Shown here: one piece after another, positions 1-9,377 of the stretch
How positions within the stretch are numbered: the stretch's first letter is position 1
Layout of the letters: each line of letters begins with the position of its first letter
From: Chryseobacterium sp. OV279
GTDB taxonomy: Bacteria > Bacteroidota > Bacteroidia > Flavobacteriales > Weeksellaceae
Length of the DNA stretch: 64,000 nucleotides
Direction of reading: 5' to 3'
NCBI RefSeq assembly: GCF_900128945.1
Contig: NZ_FQUD01000002.1
Span: forward strand, 225,280-289,279
The notes under the pieces: model-generated
Databases searched by the model: none
What the model saw: only the letters and a program-made list of their open reading frames with translations
What the model was told of the DNA's origin: nothing
Program-made: the position numbers and the translations under genes

Positions 1-1
1 T

Positions 2-2350
2 CTGAGATTCAGTCTGTCACCAGTAGGGTTTTCTTCCATGATCACCCGTTCTGGGATAACTGAATTTATCGAACCCTATACGGAAGACCGAACAGTATAT
101 GCTGTATTTGACTCAAATGCTAAAAGGGGGCAAGAGAAACAGCCTTTTGAGTGTTCTGTTGAAGAGACCGTAGAGAAAAGTATTCTCGAAAATAATAAGG
201 GGATTGTCAGTAAGAAAATGGCAGGTTTTAATGTTTTCAGACTTGCTTTGTCCTGTACGGGAGAATATGCACAATATCATTTAACTGCAGCGGGTACACC
301 TGTCACAGCTACAGATGGCGAGAAAAAGGCGGTGATTCTCTCTGCAATGAATGCTTCCTTAACCAGAATGAATGGCGTTTTTGAAAAAGATCTATCATTG
401 CATTTTAATTTAATAGCAAATAATGAAACAATTATATTTTTGGACCCGACTGCAGATCCGTATATAAATGGGGGACCAAATGAAGCCCACACGCAGATAT
501 CTACAAGAATTGCAGCTGCAGATTATGATATGGGACATTTGATAGATAGAAAATATGCAAGCGGAGCTGCTGGTCTAGGGGTTATCTGTAATGATAACGG
601 AAAAGGGGCTGGATGGACTGCCCATAATTTTCCTGAAGGAGATAAATTTGATATAGACTATATTGCTCATGAAATGGGACATCAGCTGGGAGCAGGACAT
701 TCTTACACCTTCAGATCTTCACAAGCAGACCAGAAAGTAGAACCAGGAAGTGGGAGCACTATAATGGCATATACTGGAATTACAGAAAAATCTAATGTGC
801 AGTTTAATTCCAATGATTATTTTCACACCAACAGTATTACACAAATTAAAAATAAAATAAACAGTATTGCCTGTGGGGTCAATACATCTTTTGTAAGCCA
901 AGCTCCGCATATCAATGCGGGTGCAGATTATATAATTCCAAAGTCGACAGCATTTGTTTTAAAAGCGACTACAGCTGATGCCGCTAATGCTGGTTATACA
1001 TATACCTGGGAGCAGGCAGATCAGGCAGCTGCCGCACAGATAGGAGCAGGGAATATTTCTTCAGCTTATCCTACAAAGCCTACAGGCCCTACATTTAGAT
1101 CATTTACTCCGATAAGTTCTCCGGTAAGGTATTTTCCAGATTTCAATAAAGTACTTTCAGGAGTTTTATCAACCCGATGGGAAGCAGTATCAAGTGTAGC
1201 GAGAAATCTTAATTTTGTAGCTACAGTAAGAAACAACAACCCAGTGCAGCCGCAGGTCTCCAAAGATGCAATGATAATAACAGTAAATGCTGGATCTGGA
1301 CCATTTCAGGTAACAGCTCCGATATTCGGACAGTCATTATCCTCAGGAGGGACTGCTAGTGTGACTTGGGATGTTGCCAATTCAAATCAGGCACCGGTCA
1401 ATACAGCCAACGTTAATGTAAAACTGTCTACAGACGGTGGGCAGACATTTACTGTTATTGCAGCCAATACACCCAATGATGGAAATGAGCAACTAACAAT
1501 ACCTCCAGGATCTACTTCTGCAAATGCCTATATTTTGATAGAAGCTGTAGGGAATGTTTACTATGCGGTAAGCCCAAGTTTTGTGATAGATTACAACGCA
1601 ACAGGAGAAAGTTGTAACACCTATACTTATAGCGGAGCTGCAGTTCCTATTCCGGATGGGCAAAATGGACCAAATGATGGGCAAAATGGTCCTATATCGG
1701 GTCCTAAACTGGAAGTTCCTTTATTGATAAACAATACAGGAGTTGTTACCAGAATAAAAGTAATCCCTTCTATTTCGCATACTACTGTCAGGGATTTGGC
1801 AATTGGTATAGAAAGCCCTAGTGGATCGTCAGCCCTTATATGGGACCATCAGTGTAATACACAGTCTGGTATTACTGCTGCATTTAGCGATACAGGTAAT
1901 GCTGCCATCTGTACGTCACCGATTCAAGGGGAAACAAAATCTGTTGAATCTTTAGCAATCTTTAAAGGACATCGGGCGCAAGGAGAATGGAAATTATTTG
2001 TTTCAGATCAATTCACTGACAATATAGGAACACTCAATTCATGGGCTCTTGAAGTATGTACAAGAGAAACTCAGACTTTAGGAACTAATGATTCTTCTTC
2101 GCCACTGTCCGATGATATTAAGATCTATCCTAACCCAAATGACGGTCACTTTTTTATAAAGTCCAGAAACTTAAAAGGAGAAGTTAAGGTTGTTTTATTT
2201 GATTCCAGTGGAAGATTAATTCACACTTCCGCATACAATAGTGAGGGTGACAGTACAAAAGAATTTAATATTAATGCACCAAAGGGCGTCTACATTATAA
2301 ATATCAATTCTTCAAAAGGTGTTTATAATAGTAAATTAATCATAAAATAA
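2..2350 (+). CDS. Reprolysin-like zinc metalloprotease with P-domain and T9SS sorting signal (5' partial)
   Basis: This is a secreted metallopeptidase whose 5' end lies outside the window. The frame stays open from base 2 through the ATG at 38, and the residues before that ATG (LRFSLSPVGFSS) read like the propeptide region of this family, so 38 is not taken as the true start. The met-zincin signature HEMGHQLGAGH is at bases 668-700, and MAYTGI further on is a likely Met-turn. After the catalytic domain come Ig-like segments (about 900-1600), a proprotein-convertase-type P domain (about 1640-2070) and a C-terminal type-A T9SS sorting domain beginning IKIYPNPNDG. T9SS sorting implies export across the outer membrane. 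The substrate is unknown. The family call is strong and the exact subfamily is inferred. Confidence 0.88.
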   Translation: MRFSLSPVGFSSMITRSGITEFIEPYTEDRTVYAVFDSNAKRGQEKQPFECSVEETVEKSILENNKGIVSKKMAGFNVFRLALSCTGEYAQYHLTAAGTPVTATDGEKKAVILSAMNASLTRMNGVFEKDLSLHFNLIANNETIIFLDPTADPYINGGPNEAHTQISTRIAAADYDMGHLIDRKYASGAAGLGVICNDNGKGAGWTAHNFPEGDKFDIDYIAHEMGHQLGAGHSYTFRSSQADQKVEPGSGSTIMAYTGITEKSNVQFNSNDYFHTNSITQIKNKINSIACGVNTSFVSQAPHINAGADYIIPKSTAFVLKATTADAANAGYTYTWEQADQAAAAQIGAGNISSAYPTKPTGPTFRSFTPISSPVRYFPDFNKVLSGVLSTRWEAVSSVARNLNFVATVRNNNPVQPQVSKDAMIITVNAGSGPFQVTAPIFGQSLSSGGTASVTWDVANSNQAPVNTANVNVKLSTDGGQTFTVIAANTPNDGNEQLTIPPGSTSANAYILIEAVGNVYYAVSPSFVIDYNATGESCNTYTYSGAAVPIPDGQNGPNDGQNGPISGPKLEVPLLINNTGVVTRIKVIPSISHTTVRDLAIGIESPSGSSALIWDHQCNTQSGITAAFSDTGNAAICTSPIQGETKSVESLAIFKGHRAQGEWKLFVSDQFTDNIGTLNSWALEVCTRETQTLGTNDSSSPLSDDIKIYPNPNDGHFFIKSRNLKGEVKVVLFDSSGRLIHTSAYNSEGDSTKEFNINAPKGVYIININSSKGVYNSKLIIK

Positions 2351-2377
2351 TTAATCTTTATATATAGTTAATTCGAG

Positions 2378-2415
2378 AATACAGGAACCAGTTGATAACT
2401 AGTTCCTGTATTTGT
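2378..2415 (+). terminator. Hairpin terminator after the metalloprotease
   Basis: AATACAGGAAC (2378-2388) is perfectly complementary to GTTCCTGTATT (2402-2412), with a 13-nt loop and a few T residues after it. It sits 28 bp past the stop codon. The long stem favours transcription termination, although the T tract is short. Confidence 0.6.
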
Positions 2416-3463
2416 GATCTTCATAATAATCACTTCTATGTATTGAGAAAACTTCTCCTGTTTTGAGTGGTAATATGCTTTGGGAATTAATCGAAAAAAT
2501 TCATTATTAAAAATGAAATACAAATACATCCTTTTTAACCGGGATATAGTGAAATATTTTAAATATGAATCAGGTAAATATAATAGATGAAGTATGATTT
2601 TAGTAGCTAAATACCTTGGACTTTATAAAGCAGGAATAAAAATATTTGATTAAGCTTTTTAGACCAAACACTTGAATCTGGTGAAAAATGAAGAGAGAAG
2701 CACAGTCTTAAAATCAACCGAGAAGCTTGGAATTAATATTGAATTATTATTCAAAGTGGCCAAAAGAACACAAAATAAACATTATAAAAGCTGTGTACTA
2801 TCTTCAATTCTTAATAACCCTGTTTCAATACACTAAGCTTCAATTCTACATAGCTTTCTTCATTTTGTGAATTTCAGTTTCTCAAATAGACTTATTATCA
2901 GACATGAAGTATATGTGTAGGTGATTTGTAGTGTCGGGTTTATGTAATTTATTTTCAGAAACTTATATTTTTGAAAAATAATTTGTTAGGTATGATATAT
3001 CACTGTCTTAAAAATTACAGTTAATAACATTCAGTTAAGGAAAACTGATTATTAATTTTTTAGGTTTGCCGTTACTTAGAGAATGAAGAACATCATCATA
3101 GATGTGATAAATGTTGCTTGAGGAAAAATAATACTGAAATGATTTTAAATATTTCATAGAATCTATGAGCAAAGTGTTTCAGGCATACATGTAATATTAC
3201 ATAATTCTTTGTCTTTATACTCTGAAACCTTTGTTCATTTCTTTACATAGTTGAGACTGAATAAAAATGATTACCAACATACTTTATGTAAAAATTAGAT
3301 GAACGCTATTACATACAAATCCTAAATTTACACAGGATGATGACTTTTATGGTATGCTCGATGATTTTAAGGATAATAAATGATTGAGCTACAGAATATA
3401 CAATACTAAAAATATTTTTTTGGCAATAACATGAAATTCAGCTCTAATTAAATTATTAAAACT
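2416..3463. other. Gene-poor intergenic stretch
   Basis: About 1 kb of AT-rich sequence with stops in all frames. No reading frame that I could support, no RNA gene and no recognisable IS piece was found. It separates two T9SS-secreted protein genes. Confidence 0.5.
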
Positions 3464-6454
3464 ATGAAGAAATCCTTTATCTATTTTTTACTTCTATCCT
3501 TTCTAACACATTTGGGTTTAATTCCATTAATGAATGGTCAAATACCTGCGAATTTACCTTATAGTCAGAACTTCTCTGTGAGTAATGATTTTGAATTTAT
3601 CAATGGAACCCAAATCAATAAGTGGTTTTACGGTTCTGCTACGGGAAATCCTACCAATTCAATATATATATCTAACAACAACGGAACTTCCAATACCTAT
3701 TCAACCAATTCAACCAGTATAACTCATGCGTATAGGGATATTGTGATTCCTGCAGGAGCTTCTATTGCTACTTTGTCTTTTGACTGGAAAGCAAACGGGG
3801 GAGTCTTTTCTTATGATTATTTAAGAGTATGGCTTGTTCCTGCCTCTTATATGCCTGTTGCTGGAACTCAAATTACCGCAGGAGCGGGAAGGATTAAGCT
3901 GGGTAATAATTATAATCAACAGAATGCGTGGCAATCCTATGTGAATACGACTTTAAACATCAGTAGTTTTGCAGGTAACACAATGCGTCTGGTTTTCGAG
4001 TGGACCAATGATGATTTCTTCAGTGCCCAACCACCATCGGCTGCTGTGGATAACATCAATCTGCTTATTCCCACATGCATAGTCCCTTCAGGTCTTTCTG
4101 TAGCTTCGGTGACTTCTAATACAAGTACTATAAGCTGGACGGCGCCAAGTCCGTTGCCTGGTAATGGTTATGCATATTATATTACAACAGCGAATGTTCC
4201 TCCTGTCGCAGGGACCCTTCCAACAGGGACAAATTCTGGAACATCTGTAAATTTAACAGCTCTGGTATCTAATACAACTTATTACTGGTGGGTAAAATCT
4301 GTCTGCAGTCCTACTGAAAGCAGTTCGTGGGTGGCCGGGCCAAGTTTCATGACAACTCAGATACCGGCAACGATTCCTTATAGCCAAGACTTTTCTGCAG
4401 GTAATGACTTTGGATTTGTCAATGGAACCCAGATCAATAAATGGTTTTATGGTTCTGCTACGGGAAATCCCGCCAATTCAATTTATATATCTGATAACAG
4501 TGGAACTTCCAATACCTATTCAACCAGTTCAATCAGTATAACTCACGCCTATAGGGATATTGCGATTCCTGCAGGAGCTTCTATTGTTACTTTGTCTTTT
4601 GACTGGAAAGCAAACGGGGGAATCTTTTCTTATGATTATTTAAGAGTATGGCTTGTTCCGGTCTCTTATATGCCTGTTGCCGGAACTCAAATTACTGCTG
4701 GTGCAGGAAGAATTAAACTGGGTAATAATTATAATCAACAGAATGCCTGGCAATCCTATCTTAATACGAATTTAGACATTAGTAGTTTTGCGGGTAATAC
4801 AATGCGCTTGGTTTTCGAGTGGACCAATGATGATTTCTTCAGTGCCACACCGCCGCCTGCAGCAGTAGATAACATTAAATTGTTTAGGTGCACTCCTACT
4901 ACGCCAGTGGTAACGGTAAATGGTATTACTCATAATGCAGCAACAGTGACTTGGCCTCAGGCTAGTGGTGGAACTTCATATATATTAAGATATAGACCTG
5001 TCTCAAATGGGACCTGGACTACATTGAATCTGCCGGCCGTCGTTGCTCCGGGAATGACTAATACTTTTAATCTATTAAATTTACTTCCATTAACCCAGTA
5101 TGAAGTTGAGATTGCTGCAGTTTGTAATGGCAGCACGACTGTTTACTCTCATAATGAATTTTCAACGAAATGTGATCCGTCACCTCCAAGTGTTACGATA
5201 AGTAATATTATAGCAACTTCTGCTTTGGTAACTTGGGCTCCGCTTGCTGCCGGTTCTACCTATTATATGAGATGGAAAAAAGTAGGCGTAACAGGGTGGC
5301 CAAATCCGATCATTAGCCTGCCTGCTGCTCCGGCAAACACCTACGTACTAGGCAGTATAAATTCTTTGGAACCAGATACTGCTTATGAGGTTGAGATAGC
5401 CAGCCAATGTGCAGGACAGGTCACTCCGAATCTATATTCCAACCCTGCAGTATTTACCACAGAGAGAGTCTGTGAAATGCCTCCGCCGGGATTAACGATC
5501 ACTAACCTTGCACCTACCTCTGCTGAAATTCGGTGGGATCCTTTTCCGGGCGCTGCATATATATTTAGATACAGAAAAGTTGGAATTCCAAGCTGGACAA
5601 ACATTTCTTTAGTAACAAATAAATATCTGCTGACCGGATTGACAGAACTGACTAAGTATGAGATGCAAGTTGCCAATATTTGTAATGGTGTTTCAGGTAC
5701 ATGTACCCCTCTGTATTATTTTACAACCCCAACAGTGATCTACTGTAATATGTCATCAGGAGATTCAACAAATGAATACCTTTCAAAAGTTACGATAAAA
5801 CCATACGGGAAGGTTAAAATGGAAAACATTTCAGAATCATCAAAATATACAGATTACACAGAAAACCCTGCAACAATGATAGATTTGATCCAAGGGTCTG
5901 TAGGCAATGAGATTTCTGTCGAAAAATCATGGAAAGGAACTAATCATGATCAAGGAATTGTAGCATGGATTGATTTTAACCGAAACGGAGATTTTGATAT
6001 TGATGAGAGAATACTTGTTTCTCATCCAAATACCACAACTCCGGTTAGTGCAACTTTCAATGTTCCAGTAGATGCATTCGTAAGTATGACTGATTACAAA
6101 TATGTTGTCATGAGAGTAGCGATGCAGAGAAACGGGCTTCCTGTCAACTGCACTGATTCTAGTAATGGTGAAGTAGAAGACTACCGCGTAAGAATTTCTA
6201 AGCAGCCAGTACTCAACTCTATCAACCAGACAGATATTTTAATCTATCCTAATCCGGTAAGTTCAGTATTGTATGTGAAGAATATCAGCAAAAAAGCTGA
6301 TTACAAAATTTACAGCGCAACAGGTCAGCTTATAAAAAGCGGAATACTGCTGAATAATAAAATAGATGTAAGTAAACTGATCAATGGGGTATTTATCATA
6401 GATATTAAAGATGATGAAAAATCAGTTCAAAAGAAATTCATTAAAGAACAATAA
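3464..6454 (+). CDS. Large secreted fibronectin-III/GEVEDY protein with T9SS type-A signal
   Basis: A 996-aa surface or secreted protein. A signal peptide spans about residues 1-26. Two nearly identical modules of about 175 aa (residues 27-200 and 300-473) follow; each resembles the lectin-like or choice-of-anchor-J modules of flavobacterial secreted proteins. Fibronectin type III domains lie at about 204-297, 475-570, 572-660 and 662-750. A calcium-binding-like segment with IDFNRNGDFD precedes the motif GEVEDYRVRI near residue 901. The C-terminus, from ILIYPNPVSS, is a T9SS type-A sorting domain. No catalytic motif was seen, so adhesion or binding is the likely role. The start is the ATG just before the hydrophobic signal. 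Confidence 0.85.
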   Translation: MKKSFIYFLLLSFLTHLGLIPLMNGQIPANLPYSQNFSVSNDFEFINGTQINKWFYGSATGNPTNSIYISNNNGTSNTYSTNSTSITHAYRDIVIPAGASIATLSFDWKANGGVFSYDYLRVWLVPASYMPVAGTQITAGAGRIKLGNNYNQQNAWQSYVNTTLNISSFAGNTMRLVFEWTNDDFFSAQPPSAAVDNINLLIPTCIVPSGLSVASVTSNTSTISWTAPSPLPGNGYAYYITTANVPPVAGTLPTGTNSGTSVNLTALVSNTTYYWWVKSVCSPTESSSWVAGPSFMTTQIPATIPYSQDFSAGNDFGFVNGTQINKWFYGSATGNPANSIYISDNSGTSNTYSTSSISITHAYRDIAIPAGASIVTLSFDWKANGGIFSYDYLRVWLVPVSYMPVAGTQITAGAGRIKLGNNYNQQNAWQSYLNTNLDISSFAGNTMRLVFEWTNDDFFSATPPPAAVDNIKLFRCTPTTPVVTVNGITHNAATVTWPQASGGTSYILRYRPVSNGTWTTLNLPAVVAPGMTNTFNLLNLLPLTQYEVEIAAVCNGSTTVYSHNEFSTKCDPSPPSVTISNIIATSALVTWAPLAAGSTYYMRWKKVGVTGWPNPIISLPAAPANTYVLGSINSLEPDTAYEVEIASQCAGQVTPNLYSNPAVFTTERVCEMPPPGLTITNLAPTSAEIRWDPFPGAAYIFRYRKVGIPSWTNISLVTNKYLLTGLTELTKYEMQVANICNGVSGTCTPLYYFTTPTVIYCNMSSGDSTNEYLSKVTIKPYGKVKMENISESSKYTDYTENPATMIDLIQGSVGNEISVEKSWKGTNHDQGIVAWIDFNRNGDFDIDERILVSHPNTTTPVSATFNVPVDAFVSMTDYKYVVMRVAMQRNGLPVNCTDSSNGEVEDYRVRISKQPVLNSINQTDILIYPNPVSSVLYVKNISKKADYKIYSATGQLIKSGILLNNKIDVSKLINGVFIIDIKDDEKSVQKKFIKEQ
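3542..4062 (+). repeat. Intragenic duplication, copy 1
   Basis: First copy of a module of about 520 bp inside the large fibronectin-III protein gene. It aligns with 4361-4881 at a constant offset of 819 bp (273 codons, in frame). Both copies keep the protein stretch GTQINKWFYGSATGNP and the stretch AGAGRIKLGNNYNQQNAWQ. Confidence 0.85.
4361..4881 (+). repeat. Intragenic duplication, copy 2
   Basis: Second copy of the same module, separated from the first by one fibronectin type III domain. Differences are scattered, often silent, substitutions without indels, as expected for an in-frame tandem duplication kept under selection or homogenised by conversion. Confidence 0.85.
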
Positions 6455-6600
6455 CTATATCATAGAGCCTTATTTAGGCTCTATGTTTAACCTAAGAGGT
6501 ATGTATAAACATCGTTAATTGAGCACTGATTATTGGCTATAATGCATCTCCGTAGTAAGCAGTATAATGATAAGGGAAAATTATGTTAATATAATAAATT

Positions 6601-7491
6601 ATGAAAAAAAATACTATTTTGAGTGCTTTTTTAGGATTATATTCCTTGAATGCACAAACTACCATTTTTGAAGACAGTTTCGAAAATTATTCTGATTTTG
6701 CCTATATTACAGGCACCGTGGGCAGCTGGACTTTAACAGATCTGGATGGTCAGGGATCCTACTCGTTGGATGAAAGTGAATTTCCGAATGAGGGTATTCC
6801 TAAAGCTTTTATCGTCTTTAATAGAGGAGGAATAGTTCCTGCTACTACTAGCATGCAGACAACAGCAAGAACTGGTAATAAGGCAATGGCTTGTTTTAAT
6901 GTGAGTGAAGGAGATCCTCTTGCGAATAATGACTGGTTGATAAGTCCAAGGATTACTTTGGGATCTTCTGGAAATAGTCTTAGTTTTTGGGCTAAGTCTA
7001 TAAATGAGTTGTATGGTCTTGAAAAATTTAATATTTGGATTTCCACAACAAATACTGCCATAGCAAGTTTTACAAAGCTTAATCCTGTAACTATAGTAAC
7101 TCCTCCGGTTACACAATGGAACCAGCATAATTTCAATTTAGATGCCTATTCCGGGCAAAATGTATACATAGCTATACAGTGTGTTTCGGATGATCAGTTT
7201 GCGTTGTTTATTGATGATTTTAAAGTTACAGCAACAGGTGCGCTGGATACTTCTGAAGTAAGTAAGAAAGCGATCGGGATTTCTGTTTATCCTAATCCTG
7301 CAGTAGATGTACTTACTTTAAAATCTAAAGAAAAAGTCGTGAGTACTGAAGTTTTTGATATGAGCGGAAGAAAAGTAAATGCCAGCCTGAATAATAATCA
7401 AGTTGATGTCAGAAATTTAAAATCTGGAAATTACATCATCAACATTGAAACAAAAGAAGGTAGAACAACAGAGAAGTTTATCAAAAAGTAA
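6601..7491 (+). CDS. Secreted choice-of-anchor-J type protein with T9SS sorting signal
   Basis: A 296-aa exported protein. It has a short signal peptide (to about residue 18, ending LNAQ), a beta-rich module of about 200 residues with the pattern DNDWLISPRI-like then FIDDFKVTATG typical of choice-of-anchor-J (MAM-like) domains, and a C-terminal T9SS type-A sorting domain starting ISVYPNPAVD and ending EKFIKK. No catalytic residues are apparent. It lies 146 bp after the large fibronectin-III gene on the same strand and is followed by a strong terminator, so it may be transcribed separately. The role is probably adhesive or carbohydrate binding, which is inferred from the module only. Confidence 0.8.
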   Translation: MKKNTILSAFLGLYSLNAQTTIFEDSFENYSDFAYITGTVGSWTLTDLDGQGSYSLDESEFPNEGIPKAFIVFNRGGIVPATTSMQTTARTGNKAMACFNVSEGDPLANNDWLISPRITLGSSGNSLSFWAKSINELYGLEKFNIWISTTNTAIASFTKLNPVTIVTPPVTQWNQHNFNLDAYSGQNVYIAIQCVSDDQFALFIDDFKVTATGALDTSEVSKKAIGISVYPNPAVDVLTLKSKEKVVSTEVFDMSGRKVNASLNNNQVDVRNLKSGNYIINIETKEGRTTEKFIKK

Positions 7492-7546
7492 TTTCTTCAA
7501 TTGTATTTGAAAGAAACTTTTTTCATCATTAAGTGTTTTTGTTTGT

Positions 7547-7575
7547 AACCTCCTACTCATTGTGGGAGGTTTTTA
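7547..7575 (+). terminator. Rho-independent terminator
   Basis: AACCTCC (7547-7553) pairs with GGAGGTT (7565-7571), followed directly by TTT. It lies 56 bp after the stop of the preceding T9SS protein gene. Confidence 0.75.
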
Positions 7576-7810
7576 TTGAATGCTGGGGCATGACTCAGAA
7601 AAGATGGGTCTTCTTGGTATTTTAATGTTCGAACAGGGGTGCTTTTTCTTGCAGTTATAGTGCTTAAAATAAGTCTTTTAAATATTTTAAGGAAGTTGTG
7701 TAGGGTAATTGTAGTATTTCATTTTTATATTTTTTTAAAGTGCCAACGTAAACTTCCCTGTTTTTGAAGACTTTCCCTTTTTCAAACAGTTGATAAATAT
7801 AAAATACACT

Positions 7811-8632
7811 CTAATAGACTAAAACTTCTTTAGCATACAGCCAAGGACTAAGTCCATTTAACGATTTATGCGGATGATTACTGTTGTAATCGATCTGCGA
7901 CTCATAAGCAATTGCATTTACTTCTATTAAAGATCCGAACAAGTATGCATCTAAAACATCTTCTCTGAATGTGCGGTTTAAGCGTTCAATATATGCATTT
8001 TGTGCGGGCTTTCCCGGTTGTATATATTGCAATTCAATGTCATTATCTTTACAGAAGTCCACAAAAATCTTGGATAAAAACTCAGGACCGTTGTCGGATC
8101 TTATGCGCTTTGGCTTAGGTCTGTATGTGATTAATTCTTTTAATCTTTGTACCAATCTGACACCTGGAATTGAATAAAATGCTTCATTAACCAATGACTT
8201 CCTATTATAATCATCAATGACATTCAGAACCCTAAACCTTCGTCCATTAGACAAAGCATCGCTCATGAAGTCAATTGACCATCTCTCATTGACTGTACTT
8301 GGGACAATCAGCTTTTCTTTAATCCGACACGGAATACGACGTTTGCGCTTAACTCTTAGTTTTAAATTAATATTTCGATAAACACAAAGGACTCTTTTTC
8401 TGTTCCAAAGCAGACCATCCAAACGTATCTTACCATAATAGGTTTCAAATCCCCTTGTAGGATACCTCGCTGCCAAATCCAGTAATTTTGAGATAGCCGC
8501 TTGGTCGTCTTTTTTATGCCCATAATAATACATACTTCGGCTCATGCACACGATCTTACAAGCCCTATTAATACTGATTCCTGTTTCGCTAATAACCCCC
8601 TCTGCCAGTTCTTTTCGTTCACAGAGTGGCAA
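7811..8632 (-). CDS. IS3-family transposase OrfB, 5'-truncated element
   Basis: DDE integrase-type transposase (rve domain) of the IS3 family. Visible landmarks are SIDFMSDAL (first Asp), RSDNGPEF (second Asp) and PGKPAQNAYIERLNRTFRED (catalytic Glu), in that order. The upstream HTH part (SINRACKIVCMSRSMYYY) is the usual OrfB N-terminus. The companion OrfA that normally precedes it by frameshifting is absent: the frame opens with a TTG lying inside an IS21 istA remnant. So the element has probably lost its left end and is unlikely to transpose by itself, although the catalytic domain looks intact. Confidence 0.85.
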   Translation of the reverse strand: MPLCERKELAEGVISETGISINRACKIVCMSRSMYYYGHKKDDQAAISKLLDLAARYPTRGFETYYGKIRLDGLLWNRKRVLCVYRNINLKLRVKRKRRIPCRIKEKLIVPSTVNERWSIDFMSDALSNGRRFRVLNVIDDYNRKSLVNEAFYSIPGVRLVQRLKELITYRPKPKRIRSDNGPEFLSKIFVDFCKDNDIELQYIQPGKPAQNAYIERLNRTFREDVLDAYLFGSLIEVNAIAYESQIDYNSNHPHKSLNGLSPWLYAKEVLVY

Positions 8633-8800
8633 CAGAAAACTGAAGTTTCTTTACTTCTCCGTTGTCTTTATCAATAATGGAAAGTGTTTTTCCTGCATAA
8701 TCGACATACATTCTATCTCCGGATTTGTGATTCATGTGCATAACAGGACTCACACACTTTCCCTAAACCTTGTAATGATACCTAAATTGTGAATTCTGAA
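8625..8800 (-). pseudogene. IS21-family istA transposase fragment
   Basis: Translated on the minus strand this short stretch reads like IstA: SPVMHMNHKSGDRMYVDYAG then KTLSIIDKDNGEV. Upstream of that is SQFRYHYKV followed by a stop where a Trp would be expected. A frameshift after GEV breaks the continuation (ETSVFCCHS in the shifted frame). The fragment abuts the IS3 OrfB frame, so two insertion sequences meet here. Confidence 0.7.
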
Positions 8801-9377
8801 AACTTACTCCCAATAATATTGGATCTACTACTGAAGGTGCTCCTTTCTGTTTGGAAAAATGAATGATGGAACTGTCAAAACTACTAAAGCTATTAAAAAA
8901 TAATTTGGAAATGTAAATATGATAGGAAAAAAAGGAAATACAAATAAGGAAAACATATTCTATTTGATTTAACCTTTATGCTTATTGGTTTTTGATAGAT
9001 GTAGTAGTTAAGTAGGAGGTCTTTATAGTCTATTTATAATAGATACATCTATCTTTGGATCTCATTTATAATTATAAAAACGGTGTGTCTCTAAATAAAT
9101 TTAGGTGTGGAATTATGGGATAAATAGTATATAATTAGTTTTTATGGTTAATAGTTTATTGGGCTTAGGGAATTTTTTATGTAATAAGAATTTTCTCTTC
9201 ATAAGTTTTGTTAATCAAGGAAAGTATGATAGTTGTTGTAAAAAATGTAAGAATATTATGTAATGCTAATGTGTTTAGATGTCCAAAAATATATAATTAG
9301 AATTCAAATCTCTTAAAATGATAAGCAAATTATTTTATTATGCCACTACATTGTCCAATTTTTATACATCCTAATTA
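8801..9377. other. Intergenic region without supported genes
   Basis: AT-rich sequence between the IS remnants and the first lectin gene. No ORF, hairpin or known repeat was supported. The last 100 bp presumably holds the promoter for the lectin gene, but no clear TAnnTTTG box was identified. Confidence 0.4.
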
